From the NCBI GenBank assembly GCA_006538405.1, contig BJKQ01000012.1:1213001-1277000 (forward strand): a DNA stretch of 64,000 bases, read 5' to 3'. Positions 1-9,582 of the stretch are shown here, in pieces; position 1 is the stretch's first letter, and every line of letters starts with the position of its first letter. The position numbers and the translations under genes are program-made. The DNA is from Hansfordia pulvinata. Lineage: Eukaryota; Ascomycota; Sordariomycetes; Xylariales. The notes below the pieces were generated by a model. That model was not told where the DNA came from. It ran no database searches and saw only the letters and a program-made list of their open reading frames with translations.

Positions 1-1465
1 CCATCCAGCGGGCCGTTACTCCAGGCCCGCCAGCCCGGGAAAGCGGAGACTCGCCGCCCGATGCTGCCGTCACAGAAACCCGTCCGATGCGTGTCGGCCT
101 CGAGGGCTGTCGACTCAAGCGCCCCCCCCCCCTCCCCCTCCCCACGCTGGTCACTCATCGGCCGTCTTCCCTGGCCAGGGAGAGGGAAGCCAGCACGGTC
201 TGGCCAGTCTACGTAGGTACGTAATGGACCGCAACCTTCGTGACTGGCACCCCCCCGGGGATGCCTCGAAATCACGGGTTCAAATCATGGAGTCGCCCAG
301 AGAGAGACTAGAGTAGGGTACACATGGCTGAACAATACCGGCTTTGCGACTCGGCGAGTTTCAGAGGAACATAATCTCTCTGTACGGAGACGCTTTGGAG
401 CGAGGTGTGTAAAACAATCCTGCTTCTTCACACTCTTCAAATACATTAGCAGGTATTTAGGAACTGTACAAGGTTAGTTCGCTTCATTGAGTGGTTCGAG
501 CCAGCCGTAAATAAGATATAAGTCTAGATTCTACATGTTAGCAACCAGCGGCGCTGTATCCACTACATTACTGACACCACGTGTAGGCGAGGCGGCGGTG
601 GACGAGGTGGACGAGGTGGCAACCGTGGCAGTGCAGTGGTGGCAGTGATGAGACTGGTGTTCTTAGGTTTTCCGCTTGCATTTACCTACCTCTGATCAAT
701 GTACATGTTGGTGCAAGCAAGCACACTCGAGTGGCTCTCCGTCGTTGTCTCTTTGAATGGATGGCGCTGCGTTGGACCCCGCCGTGCGGAAGGAAGCGCG
801 GCCGCGGACGAGGAGCGCCGGGCTCTCGCGTCGTCCTCCACGCCACTCGGCCTATCAGAATAAGGACAAATAGAGAGAGAGAGAGAGAGAAGGAAAGCAC
901 TCGCAACGCAGTTCCAACTTGCCGCCCTCGTCGCCACCCTCTAGCTGCTGCTGCTGTCCGCCAGCTCGCTCTCCGCGCTTCGTCAGATGGCAGGCAGGTA
1001 AGAGTGACCAGGGCCACGCCAGGAGTATCGTGTCGGAGCTACCGATACAGCATCAAAAAACCCAGTCTTGGTCTGCAACACACTGTCTGTTTCACTGGAG
1101 AGATGGATCCTGTTGGAGATGGTGGGAACGCCGGGTGAAGGCTGTGCTGAGGCGATGCTCTTTGGGGTTTCGGCGTTTAGTGACCGCCACCTTAAAAGAC
1201 AGTCGAGCATCCCCTTGACTTGTGGCTCGCCGTTTTTCTCTGTCTGCTTTGCTACGTACTTGAAGTAGATATTCTATTCCCATAGTTCAAGTGAGCAACC
1301 ACTCTTCTCAAGCCCGATGCCCGCTTTGTTGCTCCTCTGTACCAGCATAAAAGTGTCCAGCAACGGTCGAGGATCACACCGAGATGGACCGAGCCCAAGA
1401 GGTCCATCTGGCTTGGATTGCTCTCGATCACTCTCGATCAGACGAGCTGCCCCACGCGGACTCAG
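1..1465. other. Left-edge intergenic region, no gene recognised
   Basis: No reading frame here resembles a known family. A possible 3'-exon remnant lies at 587-655: it follows a branch-site-like CTGAC and a TAG acceptor, and one frame reads as glycine/arginine-rich (GGGRGGRGGNRG). A purine-rich GA repeat lies near 871-891. If a gene enters from the left, only its tail could be here. Confidence 0.4.
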
Positions 1466-1990
1466 TCACCCACACCGGATCCTGTACCAGTCGGCCGGCA
1501 GGTAGTACGTGTTGAGCAGCTCCGGGTCCCGCAGCCTGGGTCGGAGCCAGGTGACGTCGCGGCATTCGCCGTGCTGCAGCCCGTCGTAGCCCAGCTTGTA
1601 CCCCAGGCCCTCGGCCTGCTTCCAGTCCTTGTCGCTCGAGGACCAGACCAGGTCGGCCTCGTCGCAGTGGTGGCGGCCCTTTCTGCCCGCCGGGCCCGCC
1701 GGGCCCCCCGAGAAGACCTCGAAGACGCAGGCGCCCTCGGCCTCCCGGTCCCAGTCCGCCACGATCCGCACTGACCTGTACGCGTTCCAGCCGAGATCCG
1801 GCTCGATCCGGGTGCAGGGCTCGCTCTGCCCCGCCTCGACTCGGAATGCCTTCCCTCGTGTTGGTGTCAAGTACCCTCCTGGGCACTTTGGGTCCTCGAA
1901 GATGCGCACCGTGCCCTCCGCCGCGACGCGTACCGCGGCGCACCACGCCAGCAGAGCGGCCGCCCACGCTCTCACGCCGGGAACCTTCAT
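1466..1990 (-). CDS. Small secreted cysteine-containing protein (174 aa)
   Basis: Single-exon gene on the minus strand. I chose the ATG at 1990-1988 rather than the longer frame beginning at 2122, because it places a clean signal peptide at the very N-terminus (MKVPGVRAWAAALLAW..., cleavage likely after the VAAEG region, about residue 25). The mature part of about 150 residues has exactly six cysteines, enough for three disulfides, and many aromatic residues and glycines (for example WNAYRSVRIV, GYKLGYDGLQHGEC). No catalytic motif or transmembrane helix is seen. Size, secretion signal and even cysteine number match the general class of fungal small secreted proteins, which includes effectors and cell-wall-associated proteins, but I recognise no named family. 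A TATA-like element lies about 170 bp upstream of the ATG. Being secreted is fairly sure; the role is unknown. Confidence 0.72.
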   Translation of the reverse strand: MKVPGVRAWAAALLAWCAAVRVAAEGTVRIFEDPKCPGGYLTPTRGKAFRVEAGQSEPCTRIEPDLGWNAYRSVRIVADWDREAEGACVFEVFSGGPAGPAGRKGRHHCDEADLVWSSSDKDWKQAEGLGYKLGYDGLQHGECRDVTWLRPRLRDPELLNTYYLPADWYRIRCG

Positions 1991-2157
1991 GGTGGCCGAG
2001 AGAGGTTGCGCACTACAAGCGGATGAGAGAAGGGGGAGGGGGGCGAGTGGCTGAAACCAAGAATCGAAGAGAGAATGCCGGGCACGAATGTGATATCTGT
2101 GATGACTGAATCTTCGGGCCATCCATGTCCCAAGTCGACCCTTGCTGAGGTTGCCCT

Positions 2158-2164
2158 TATATAC
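2158..2164 (-). promoter_or_regulatory. TATA-box-like element
   Basis: Read on the minus strand this is TATATAA, about 168 bp upstream of the ATG of the small secreted protein gene, a suitable distance for a fungal TATA box with a 5'-UTR of about 100-140 nt. Assigned by position and consensus only. Confidence 0.4.
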
Positions 2165-2679
2165 TTAACCTAGGTATGTATATACTGCGATTGGTGCTCG
2201 GTTTGCCCGTTCGGCCTTTGCCATGTTGAGCCCACCACCTAACTAGCCTTTAGCAGGATCCCGGCGGCGAGGACCGGGCGGCGGGCGCAGTTGGCGCAAG
2301 GCTGTGCTTCGACGTTGCCACGGGGCTGGTGAGCCAGTCCCAGTTCAGTTCTCGCGAGTTCCTCTGTGCGCTGCTCCACCCACTTAGATGACTTCGGCTG
2401 CTGTTGTCCACGCCGGCTGGAGAGCAACCCGCATCTCTGCACAGTGGCCGTGGAAATTCTCGAGGCGTGCGTGTACGATCACTGAGGGAAGCTAGCTCTT
2501 GCTGGCGAAGAGCAGCCATTCACATGCTGCTTCTGGACAAGTCAGAGAAGCAAAGCCCTCCGACCTCGTGCGTGTCACCTCACTTACATAGGTACGTGTA
2601 ACGTACCCCTCCTTGTCAGCCGGTCCGCGTTGGTGACATGGACCGGGAATGGTCCACGCCTAGAACTGTAGGGCTGACA

Positions 2680-2698
2680 GGGGGGGGGGGGGGGGGGG
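2680..2698. repeat. Poly-G tract (19 nt)
   Basis: Uninterrupted G run seen directly. It is one of several G/C homopolymers of 15-25 nt in this window; run length is likely to be inaccurate in any assembly. Confidence 0.9.
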
Positions 2699-3196
2699 CT
2701 CAACCTTGGGCCATCTCGTCAACCTTGGGCAACCTCGTGCCAAGGCCTGCTTCCATGCACATGCCTTGTCTGGTACATGATGTATGTCAGGTAGGTAGAC
2801 ACAGCTTACAAGCTACCGTACGAGTACTCGATATGTCCTGGCCGCTCAGCTCGGGCCTGCTGCCTGCATGCTGCACATATTGGAGCAGCAGCCGGGGGCA
2901 AAGCTGCCGGCCGGGTCACACAACGAGCTTGCATTTCCCACCTTGGCCCCCTACCCGAGTGGCAGCATGCAAAGCGGTCGACGAAGCCCTCTCATTTCAT
3001 TGGCCTCCACTGTGTTCCCCAGCAAGCCTCTGCCGGCAGATCCTGCTCTGCTTCTGGGCGTGCATATGCGCGTCTTCACCCGAGGCTGGCTACCTTCCTC
3101 TAGTGAGTGAGTGTGCTGTCGCTGCTGGCTCGCTACGGCAGAACAACATGATGTATGCACTTGCAGTCAAGAGAGAGAGAGGCAGAGAAACGATGC

Positions 3197-3225
3197 TGGC
3201 GTGGCGTGGCGTGGCGTGGCGTGGC
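3197..3225. repeat. Pentanucleotide array (TGGCG)n
   Basis: About 5.8 copies of TGGCG in a row. Similar pentamer arrays with other units occur at 24.1, 48.8, 53.1, 53.3 and 53.7 kb. Confidence 0.85.
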
Positions 3226-3498
3226 GCGCGGTCCCCACAACTCGGGCCGACGATGCCTCCTCCCCGTCCTCCTCGGCGATGCCCCACAACTCGGGGCCGG
3301 GGGTGGGTTGCACTCTTCAACTGACAGCTCTCATCAACGGCCACTCACGAGCCCGCAGATGGTGATGATGGTGATAATAATAATAATAAAAATAAATCAT
3401 CATGATGGGGATAGGCAACTCTGAGTAGCCCCCGAGCGGAGGCGGCAGCCCTCAGACCTCCATACATGAGCGCGCATGCGAAGCCACTCCCGACATGT

Positions 3499-3540
3499 GT
3501 GGGCGCCGACATGTGGGCGCCGACATGTGGGCGCCGACAT
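3499..3540. repeat. 14-bp tandem repeat, three perfect copies
   Basis: The unit GTGGGCGCCGACAT is repeated three times without change, flanked on the left by a partial CGACAT and on the right by a degenerate ATGGGCG. It lies about 250 bp upstream of the P450 start. Each unit contains the palindrome GGCGCC. Confidence 0.9.
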
Positions 3541-3646
3541 ATGGGCGGGCGTGTGTCCAAGGCCACTCTCCCCCGGCGTGACGCACGGAAGACGAGTACA
3601 ACCGGGCACGCTGAGGCAGATATACGTAGGTATAGCCAGTGATGAG

Positions 3647-3653
3647 TATATAT
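3647..3653 (+). promoter_or_regulatory. TATA-box-like element of the P450 gene
   Basis: TATATAT about 140 bp upstream of the P450 ATG at 3793, followed by a pyrimidine-rich stretch typical of fungal transcription starts. Assigned by consensus and spacing only. Confidence 0.35.
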
Positions 3654-3792
3654 CGGCCACCTGCCCCATTGCCCCAGTGCATCGTCGCCAACTCATAGCT
3701 CGAGCCTCTCTTCTGCGCTCTAGTTACTCTACCTGGACCTGTCTGGACTCTCTGTTGATAAGTCCCCGCCTTCCCACACACGTCCTCCAACA

Positions 3793-6216
3793 ATGCCGGG
3801 CTCCATCGACTTGCCCTCTTTCTTCTTCCCCGGGCTCGGGCCGGGCCTCGAGTCCCCTCTCCCCCGCGCCTCGCCCGCCCTCCTCCTCCTCCCCCTCCTC
3901 CTCGCCCTGTCCCTCGTCCTCGCCTACGCGCTCCTCCTCGCCCGGGGACGGGACCGCCGCAGACGCCTCCCCTCCTTCAACGCCAAGAAGCCCTACGAGC
4001 TGACGGTCCGCGGCCGCGTGCGCGAGTTCCTCGCCCACGGCAGGGACATCCTGGAGGCGGCCCGGGCCCGGTGCGGGAGCGCGCCCTACAGGCTCGTCAC
4101 CGAGGTCGGGCACGTCGTCGTGATCCCCCCGAGTTTGTCCACGAGCTGCGCAACCACCCGCACCTCGATTTTCTCGGGGGCACCTCGGACGTATGAAGCC
4201 GCCACTCTTTTCCCCTTGTGTCTTACTTTCTTATTGTTCCACTGTTCCGCCCGCGATTGTCTGTTATCACTGTCTGTTAATATCTGCGAGATACGCGGAT
4301 TCAGAGAGAGAGAGAGAAAGAGAGAGACTGACAACCATACCCTGCAGGACAACCACGGCTACATTCCAGGCTTCGAGCCGTTTGGCCCCAACCCACAGCT
4401 TCCCCGCGTCGTCACCAAATACCTGACCAAGGCCCTCAGTGAGTCTACTCGCCCGGACCCGTCGGCGGGGCCGCGCTTTGCCGGCACCTGTCTGTCTGTC
4501 CGGGACGTTCAACGGACACTGAAACGACCGGAGCTGACACCCTTCTGCAGCCAAGTTGACCCGGCCCATCTCCGAGGAGGCCTCGGCGGCCCTGCAGCGG
4601 GTCTTCACGGACTCTACCGGTGGGTTTGCCGACTTATACACACATACACTCCGCCGCCGCAGAGTACCGGCTGGGCAATAGCAACGCAGGCAGACATGGC
4701 TGACGAACCGCCAGAGTGGCACGAGATCAACCCGGGACAGAGCATCATCAGCGTCGTCTCGCAGATGTCCTCGCGGGTCTTCATGGGCGAGGACCTGTGC
4801 CGGAACATGGAGTGGGTCGAGGTAAGCCGTCAGCCCCTCCCCCCCCCCCCCCCCTTTTCGAGAAAACCCGTCGCCAGAAAAAAACGCCCTTTTACTCACC
4901 TCGCGCCCGAAAACCGCCCCCCTCTAATTTTTTTTCTTTTGCAGGCCTCCTCCGACTACACAGTGGCAGCCTTCAAGATGCTCGACGTGATGAACAACTG
5001 GCCGCGAGCCGTGCGGCCCCTGGTGCACTGGCTGCTGCCGAGCTGCTGGGACCTGCGGCGCAAGCTGGCGCGGGCGCGCGCCGTGCTGCAGCCGCACGTC
5101 GACCGGCGATGCGCCCTCAAGGCCGAGGCCGAGGCCCAGAAGAAGAAGTCCTCCCCCTCCTCCCCGTCCTCTCCTTCTTCGTCTTCCTCGTCGCCGGCAT
5201 TCGACGACGCCATCGAGTGGTTCGAGCGCGAGAGCGGCGGGCCCGGCGGGGAGGCACGCGTGGACCACGCCACGATGCAGATCACGCTGGCGGTCGTCGC
5301 GATGCACACGACCAGCGACCTGATTGTGCAGACCATGATCGAGCTGGCGCGGGCGCCCGAGCTGCTGGGCCCGCTGCGCGACGAGGTCCTCGGCGTGCTG
5401 CGGGAGGGCGGCGGCGGGCTGGACAAGACGGCGCTGTACAACCTCAAGCTCATGGACAGCGTCGTCAAGGAGACGCAGAGGCGGAAGCCCATCCAGATGA
5501 GTGAGACTTTTGTTTTCCCCCCTTCTTCTCCCCCCCCTTTTTGTGTTTGACATTTCCACGTCTTGCTAGCCTAGCTGACTCTGAACTCCCCCCCCTGCAC
5601 AGCCCTGTTCAGACGCCACGCCCTCCAGGACATGGTCCTGCCGGACGGCACCCCGATCCGCAAGGGCGAGCGCCTCGTGGCCGACCTCGCGCACATGTGG
5701 GACCCGGCCTACTACCCGGAGGCGGACCGCTTCGACGGCCGCCGGTTCCTCCGCCAGCGCGAGGGCACCACCACCACCACAACAGCAATAACAGCAGCAG
5801 CAACCACTCCCCCAACCTCCTCCCCCTCCCCCTCACCCTTTTCTTCGTCGGCAGACAAAGACGCAAAAGAAGACCCCGCCGACGCCGCCAACGCCGCGCA
5901 CCTGGTCAGCACGAGCTGGAAGCACCTGGGCTTCGGGCACGGCTCCCACGCCTGCCCGGGCCGCTTCTTCGCCGCCAACGAGGTCAAGATCGCCCTCGCC
6001 CACCTGCTGCTCAAGTACGACTGGGAGCTCAAGCTCAACAACAACAACAAACGGCCTGCCGGCCCCGAAGGGGCAGGCAGCATCACCGGCGGCGACGGCA
6101 AAGGCAGAGGCAGGCCGGGGGACCCGGTCACGTACGGGCCCAACATGGTGCCGTGCCCGGACGCGTCGCTGGTCGTGCGCAGGCGGGCGGAGACGATGGG
6201 GCTCGGGGTCCTCTGA
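3793..6216 (+). CDS. Cytochrome P450 monooxygenase, six exons, frame broken once in exon 1
   Basis: Membrane-anchored haem-thiolate monooxygenase, probably in the endoplasmic reticulum. Exons by GT-AG sites and phase: 3793-4190, 4348-4438, 4551-4619, 4715-4821, 4945-5500, 5603-6216 (about 611 aa if repaired). Visible parts: N-terminal hydrophobic anchor (residues ~28-50), I-helix with HTTSD in place of AGxDTT (~5309), K-helix ExxR in KETQR (~5469), and haem loop FGHGSHACPGRFFA with the axial cysteine near 5953. These and the C-helix region (WHEINPGQ) resemble fungal ent-kaurene-oxidase-like families (CYP503/CYP68 type); the substrate is unknown. Oddities: exon 1 shifts frame at the C6 run 4125-4130. 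Adding one C restores the expected PPEFVHEL reading and makes exon 1 end in phase with exon 2. A Thr/Ser/Pro low-complexity insert of about 40 aa precedes the haem loop, and exon 5 encodes a Lys/Ser run (5149-5195). Functional gene with a sequencing indel, or a young pseudogene. Confidence 0.88.
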
Positions 6217-6906
6217 GGGTGGCGGCGGCGGGGGCGGCGGGGGGTTGCTATTGCTAATCGGGTGCGGGGTGAGTCTCTCTGCCGGGGGGTTCTTTGTGTT
6301 TGGTTTCGAGGCAAAGATTGAGATGCGATGCATGTACCCACGAGGATTCTCGTCACGTCCATGCCCGAGGCTTGGAGAGCGCGCGGTGCATTTAGTAGAT
6401 GGCTCGGTCGATTTACGTACCAGAGAAGGCCCCTTTTCTTGCATACATCCAATCATGTGAGGTATCTACATGTACATGCACGTATTGTTCAAGTTCATCG
6501 GTCACCGCCTCGTTATTCAGATATATACATCATTCATGTGTCATTGCTTTCACTCTCGAACGAGACTCTTCACAATACTGGCCTTTGCACTACACCAGAC
6601 ACACATGTACCTCTGATGGTTACTCGTCCGAAGGAAGCTCTCTCAAACTCGGACCGGTTGAAAGCCACGTACTGGAACATGTATATAAGGTACCTACATG
6701 TGGGGTGGTTAAGTATGTATTCCATGGCAACAGCCCAAGCCGGATGGACAGCCCCGATATACTCGAAATGATCAGCCAGAAATACCACAGCGCCGCCCGA
6801 ACCGAAAGGGTGGCCTGGCCTAGATGTCGAAGGCAGGCCCCTTTTCTGGCGTTGGACAGGCTGTTTCCGGCCTCTCTCAGCGCAAGGGGGCAGGCCCGGG
6901 TCGTTC
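6217..6906. other. Intergenic region after the P450
   Basis: AT-richer than its neighbours, with TATATA and GTACCTAC elements (for example near 6520 and 6680-6700). No family-like coding sequence was found on either strand. Confidence 0.5.
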
Positions 6907-7930
6907 TTGATCCTGTCAAAGTCGTCCATGATGGCCATGGTGGGCACAGACCCCGAAGCCCCTGACACGGCGAGCAAGTCCACCATCCTGCGATCTCTTC
7001 TCGACCGCGCTTCGGACAGTGACGCCGGGGGCGCCCTGGTGCTGTCCTACTTCTGCAGCGGCGACTGGGAACTTCCCCCCAGGGAAAGCTCGCCGGTCCG
7101 CACCCATCCGTCCTGCACCAGCTACTCCTCAAGTTTCCGCATGGCATGCGGAACCTCGTCGCGGTGTGCCAGCAGGAACGGTCGGAAGGGCTCGTCACGT
7201 GGGCGGCTCCCGAGACGGCTGAGCAGTGCGCGCGGCATCTTGGACGCGCTCCGGCGCGTTTGCGAGCGGCTCTGGGCCACGACTCGCAAGAGGCCGAAGC
7301 AGCTCCGGCTCTGCTCCACGAGCCTCCCGGCTCGAGCCGGAACACCAGATCGCCGTCGACGAGCACAGCCGGAACGCCATCCGGTGCCACGTCAGGAGGT
7401 CGCTGGCCTCCCCTGCCTTCAAGAACGGGCACATCCCGAGGCTCACCGCGACCAAGGCCGAGGGCAGCTTCTTGCGGGCGCGCTTCGCGGCCGACAAGCC
7501 GTCAAGCACAAAGATCAGGGAGAGCTCGCGGTGCAGAGCGCGGTCGAGAAGATTGCCCGGTCCGTGGCTGGGATCTTCGGCGGCAAGATCCCGCGCTCGC
7601 TGCAGAGAGGCACGGCACGGCAATCCTAGGAGCTCCTCCACTGGGCGTCGACCCGGCAGTCCCACCCCCCCCCCCCAGGACGCGGTGACCGTGCGACGGT
7701 GCTACTGCCTTTCTGATCGACAGGCCACGAACAGCCAACGATCACGTTTCCATACGCATGAGAAGCACGCAAGAGCGATCACATTGACTTGCGAGATGGA
7801 CCAGTGGGAAAGGCCCTTTGTTGGCAACTGTTCTCTCTGTACATATATTTTTACTCGTCTGGCTCCGGGCTCACGCTCGGGCACGCGTCGTCGCAGAAAG
7901 TTGTACATAATCAGATTCCGAACGTCCTGA
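6907..7930 (+). pseudogene. Degenerate NACHT/STAND (NLR-like) NTPase gene relic
   Basis: Pieces of a fungal NACHT-type NTPase appear in order but in three different frames. Frame 1 (from ~6907) gives a decayed P-loop region, SKSTILRSLLDRAS, followed by GGALVLSYFCSGDW, which resembles the beta-strand after Walker A. Frame 3 (7095-7190) gives SVLHQLLLKFPHGMRNLV, the usual 'LLHQLL' helix region. Frame 2 (from ~7330) gives a VDEHSRNAIRCHVRRSL stretch and TATKAEGSFLRARF, similar to the segment after the sensor region of these proteins. The glycine-lysine of Walker A is lost (SKST for GKST), the Walker B 'DALDEC' is not recognisable, and no N- or C-terminal effector or repeat domain is visible. Intact members are large signalling NTPases linked to allorecognition and cell death. 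The assignment rests on motif resemblance only. Confidence 0.5.
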
Positions 7931-8688
7931 TACTGACCGTCAGAGATGGTGAGCCAGACACCAAGACGCGATCCTTGACGTCACCATGGGAAGACCGACT
8001 CAAGAACATAATCGATTCTGACCATGGATACTCCTGATCTACTGTCGGTAGAAACGAAACGGGCTCCCTTCACAAAGGTCCGATTCGTGCCTTCCAGACC
8101 TGCCCATGTCAACTTCAACGCCGCGGGATCATCAAAGCCTTAGTTGCCCTGGCCCTACACTGGGCATCAAGCAGAATATGGTTTCGGTTGTGTTGTACAC
8201 CGGGACGGCCCACCGCAAAGGCAGCCTGCCTTCTCAAAGAAGGTGACTGCATCGCCGCCGGCTGTCCGGGAAAGTCGTATCCGATGCCCGTTTGTCTGTC
8301 CGCCGTGCTACCGCAATAGCGCCCTAGTTGAGTATTATCGACTCAGGATCTGGTTTCTGCGAAACTTCTCTGGTGCAAAGCATGCAATTTGGGCATTATG
8401 AACCCAGTCGAGTCGACTCGGCAGCTTCGACCGGTTTTCTGCAACCTATGGCGTCTGACTGGCTTCACCGCGTCCCTCGCCCTCTCCGGGGCGAGATGCA
8501 GCGCGACACATTGCCGAGTGGCGCCAAGCCCGACAGGCGAGTTTTTCGGGATGAGGCACCCCCCCACGGGACTTGCGTGTCCCGGCGTGGCCATGAAGTC
8601 GGCTCAGCGAACCATCCTGGCCCAGATCTGGGCGATATGCAGCTGGGGCGGGATAATCTTGGCGATGGCGTGGCTGGTGGCCGTGCGG
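7931..8688. other. Intergenic region between the NACHT relic and DAD3
   Basis: Holds the 3' side of dad3, which reads leftward and stops at 8689. Two overlapping plus-strand frames (8144-8401, 8389-9018) have no family resemblance; the second runs antisense through dad3 and is a shadow. Confidence 0.5.
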
Positions 8689-9109
8689 CTACTGCTCCGT
8701 TTCGTCAAACTCGTCGCTGGCGCTGGCACCTTCCCCTTCGACCCCGACGGCGGAGTCGTCGCCGCCGCCGCCGTCGTTGCCGCCCTGGTTGCCCCAGTCG
8801 ATCTCCTGCTGCAGGACGATGCTGTACACGCTGGCCTTGAGGAGGGTGAAGACCAGGCTGGTCTTGCGCTCGAGCTCGCGCAGGCCGTCGAGGATCTCGG
8901 TCGTGGGGCGGTCGGCCATGGTGTCGAGGATGGAGGCCAGCTGGTTCGCGCGCGCGGGAGGGGAGGGAGGGTCAGCTTCGATAACGCAGCGGGGCGATGG
9001 GGGGGGGGGGGGGTGTAATCGTCCTCACCTTCTTCATGTTCTCGCTCAGGCGTTCGTACTCGTCGAGCACATCCTGCTCGAGCGGCGAGAGCTCCGGCGG
9101 GTGCTCCAT
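8689..9109 (-). CDS. dad3: DASH/Dam1 kinetochore complex subunit DAD3
   Basis: Subunit of the fungal DASH (Dam1) complex, which rings microtubule plus ends and couples kinetochores to them in mitosis. Two exons: 9029-9109 and 8689-8940, giving 110 aa. The 88-bp intron 8941-9028 has a GTGAGG donor, an internal GCTGACC branch site and a CAG acceptor; it also contains a 15-nt C tract (coding-strand sense). Family match: N-terminal LSPLEQDVLDEYERL, then the hallmark EILDGLRELERKTSLVFTLL and ASVYSIVLQQEIDWG, all short helices that assemble in the complex. The C-terminal ~35 residues are a Gly/Asp/Glu-rich tail of variable type. Length and motif order agree with fungal DAD3 proteins. The start at 9109 follows from the conserved N-terminus; a longer upstream frame to 9310 is 5'-UTR. 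Confidence 0.94.
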
Positions 9110-9582
9110 CGTGGAGGCGGTGCTGTGCGACGGGTCTGATGTGGGCGAGTGGTGTGCGAGATGCGCCAGTATGTAGCACGGATGGGAATTATTCCCACCT
9201 CGAACCTCGAAGTTGAGCACAAGCTGGAAGACGTTGGCGGGGTTGATCGAAGGACAGACGCGTTCCGTTTTACCGCGTCTCCGGGCAGCTTTCGCTTTCG
9301 TGACGTTCATTACGGTTCTTTATCAGTCCAATACGGTTTGTGTAACTGAATTTGTTATAGGTCTTACTTGCGTTTAATACGCGTAAGTAGCATACGGTCG
9401 CTCCTGCCAACAGTCCGGCAGTGGTCAATTTTGGCGAGAGCCTTTCCAAACCTCATGACAACATCCATCCTCTCTACTACTTCTTCAATCCACTGCTTCG
9501 CGTTCCATCGGCCACCCAGGTCAACCTATTTCGACGTCGACTCACCGCACACAGTGCCCCGTAGTGCTTCTACAGCCGCAAT
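9110..9582. other. Promoter region of dad3
   Basis: Short gap between the dad3 start and the stop of the upstream CorA-like gene, which runs the same way. No coding sequence or striking element recognised. Confidence 0.5.

Larger units (their letters stand above)
1991..3792. other. Divergent intergenic region between the secreted-protein gene and the P450
   Basis: This serves as the shared upstream region of two divergently transcribed genes. It holds a 19-nt G tract, a pentamer array (3197-3225), a three-copy 14-bp tandem repeat (3499-3540), a TNN/CAT-rich stretch near 3360-3410 and a TATATAT near 3647. Several ATG-initiated frames exist on both strands, but all are composed of repeats or arginine/proline-rich shadow sequence and none resembles a protein family. 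Confidence 0.5.

Noticed and set aside
3793..5550. 585-codon continuous frame through the P450 5' half
   Set aside because: It reads through four introns with good splice sites; translated intron sequence (Ser/Glu/Arg repeats, poly-Pro) is unlike P450s.
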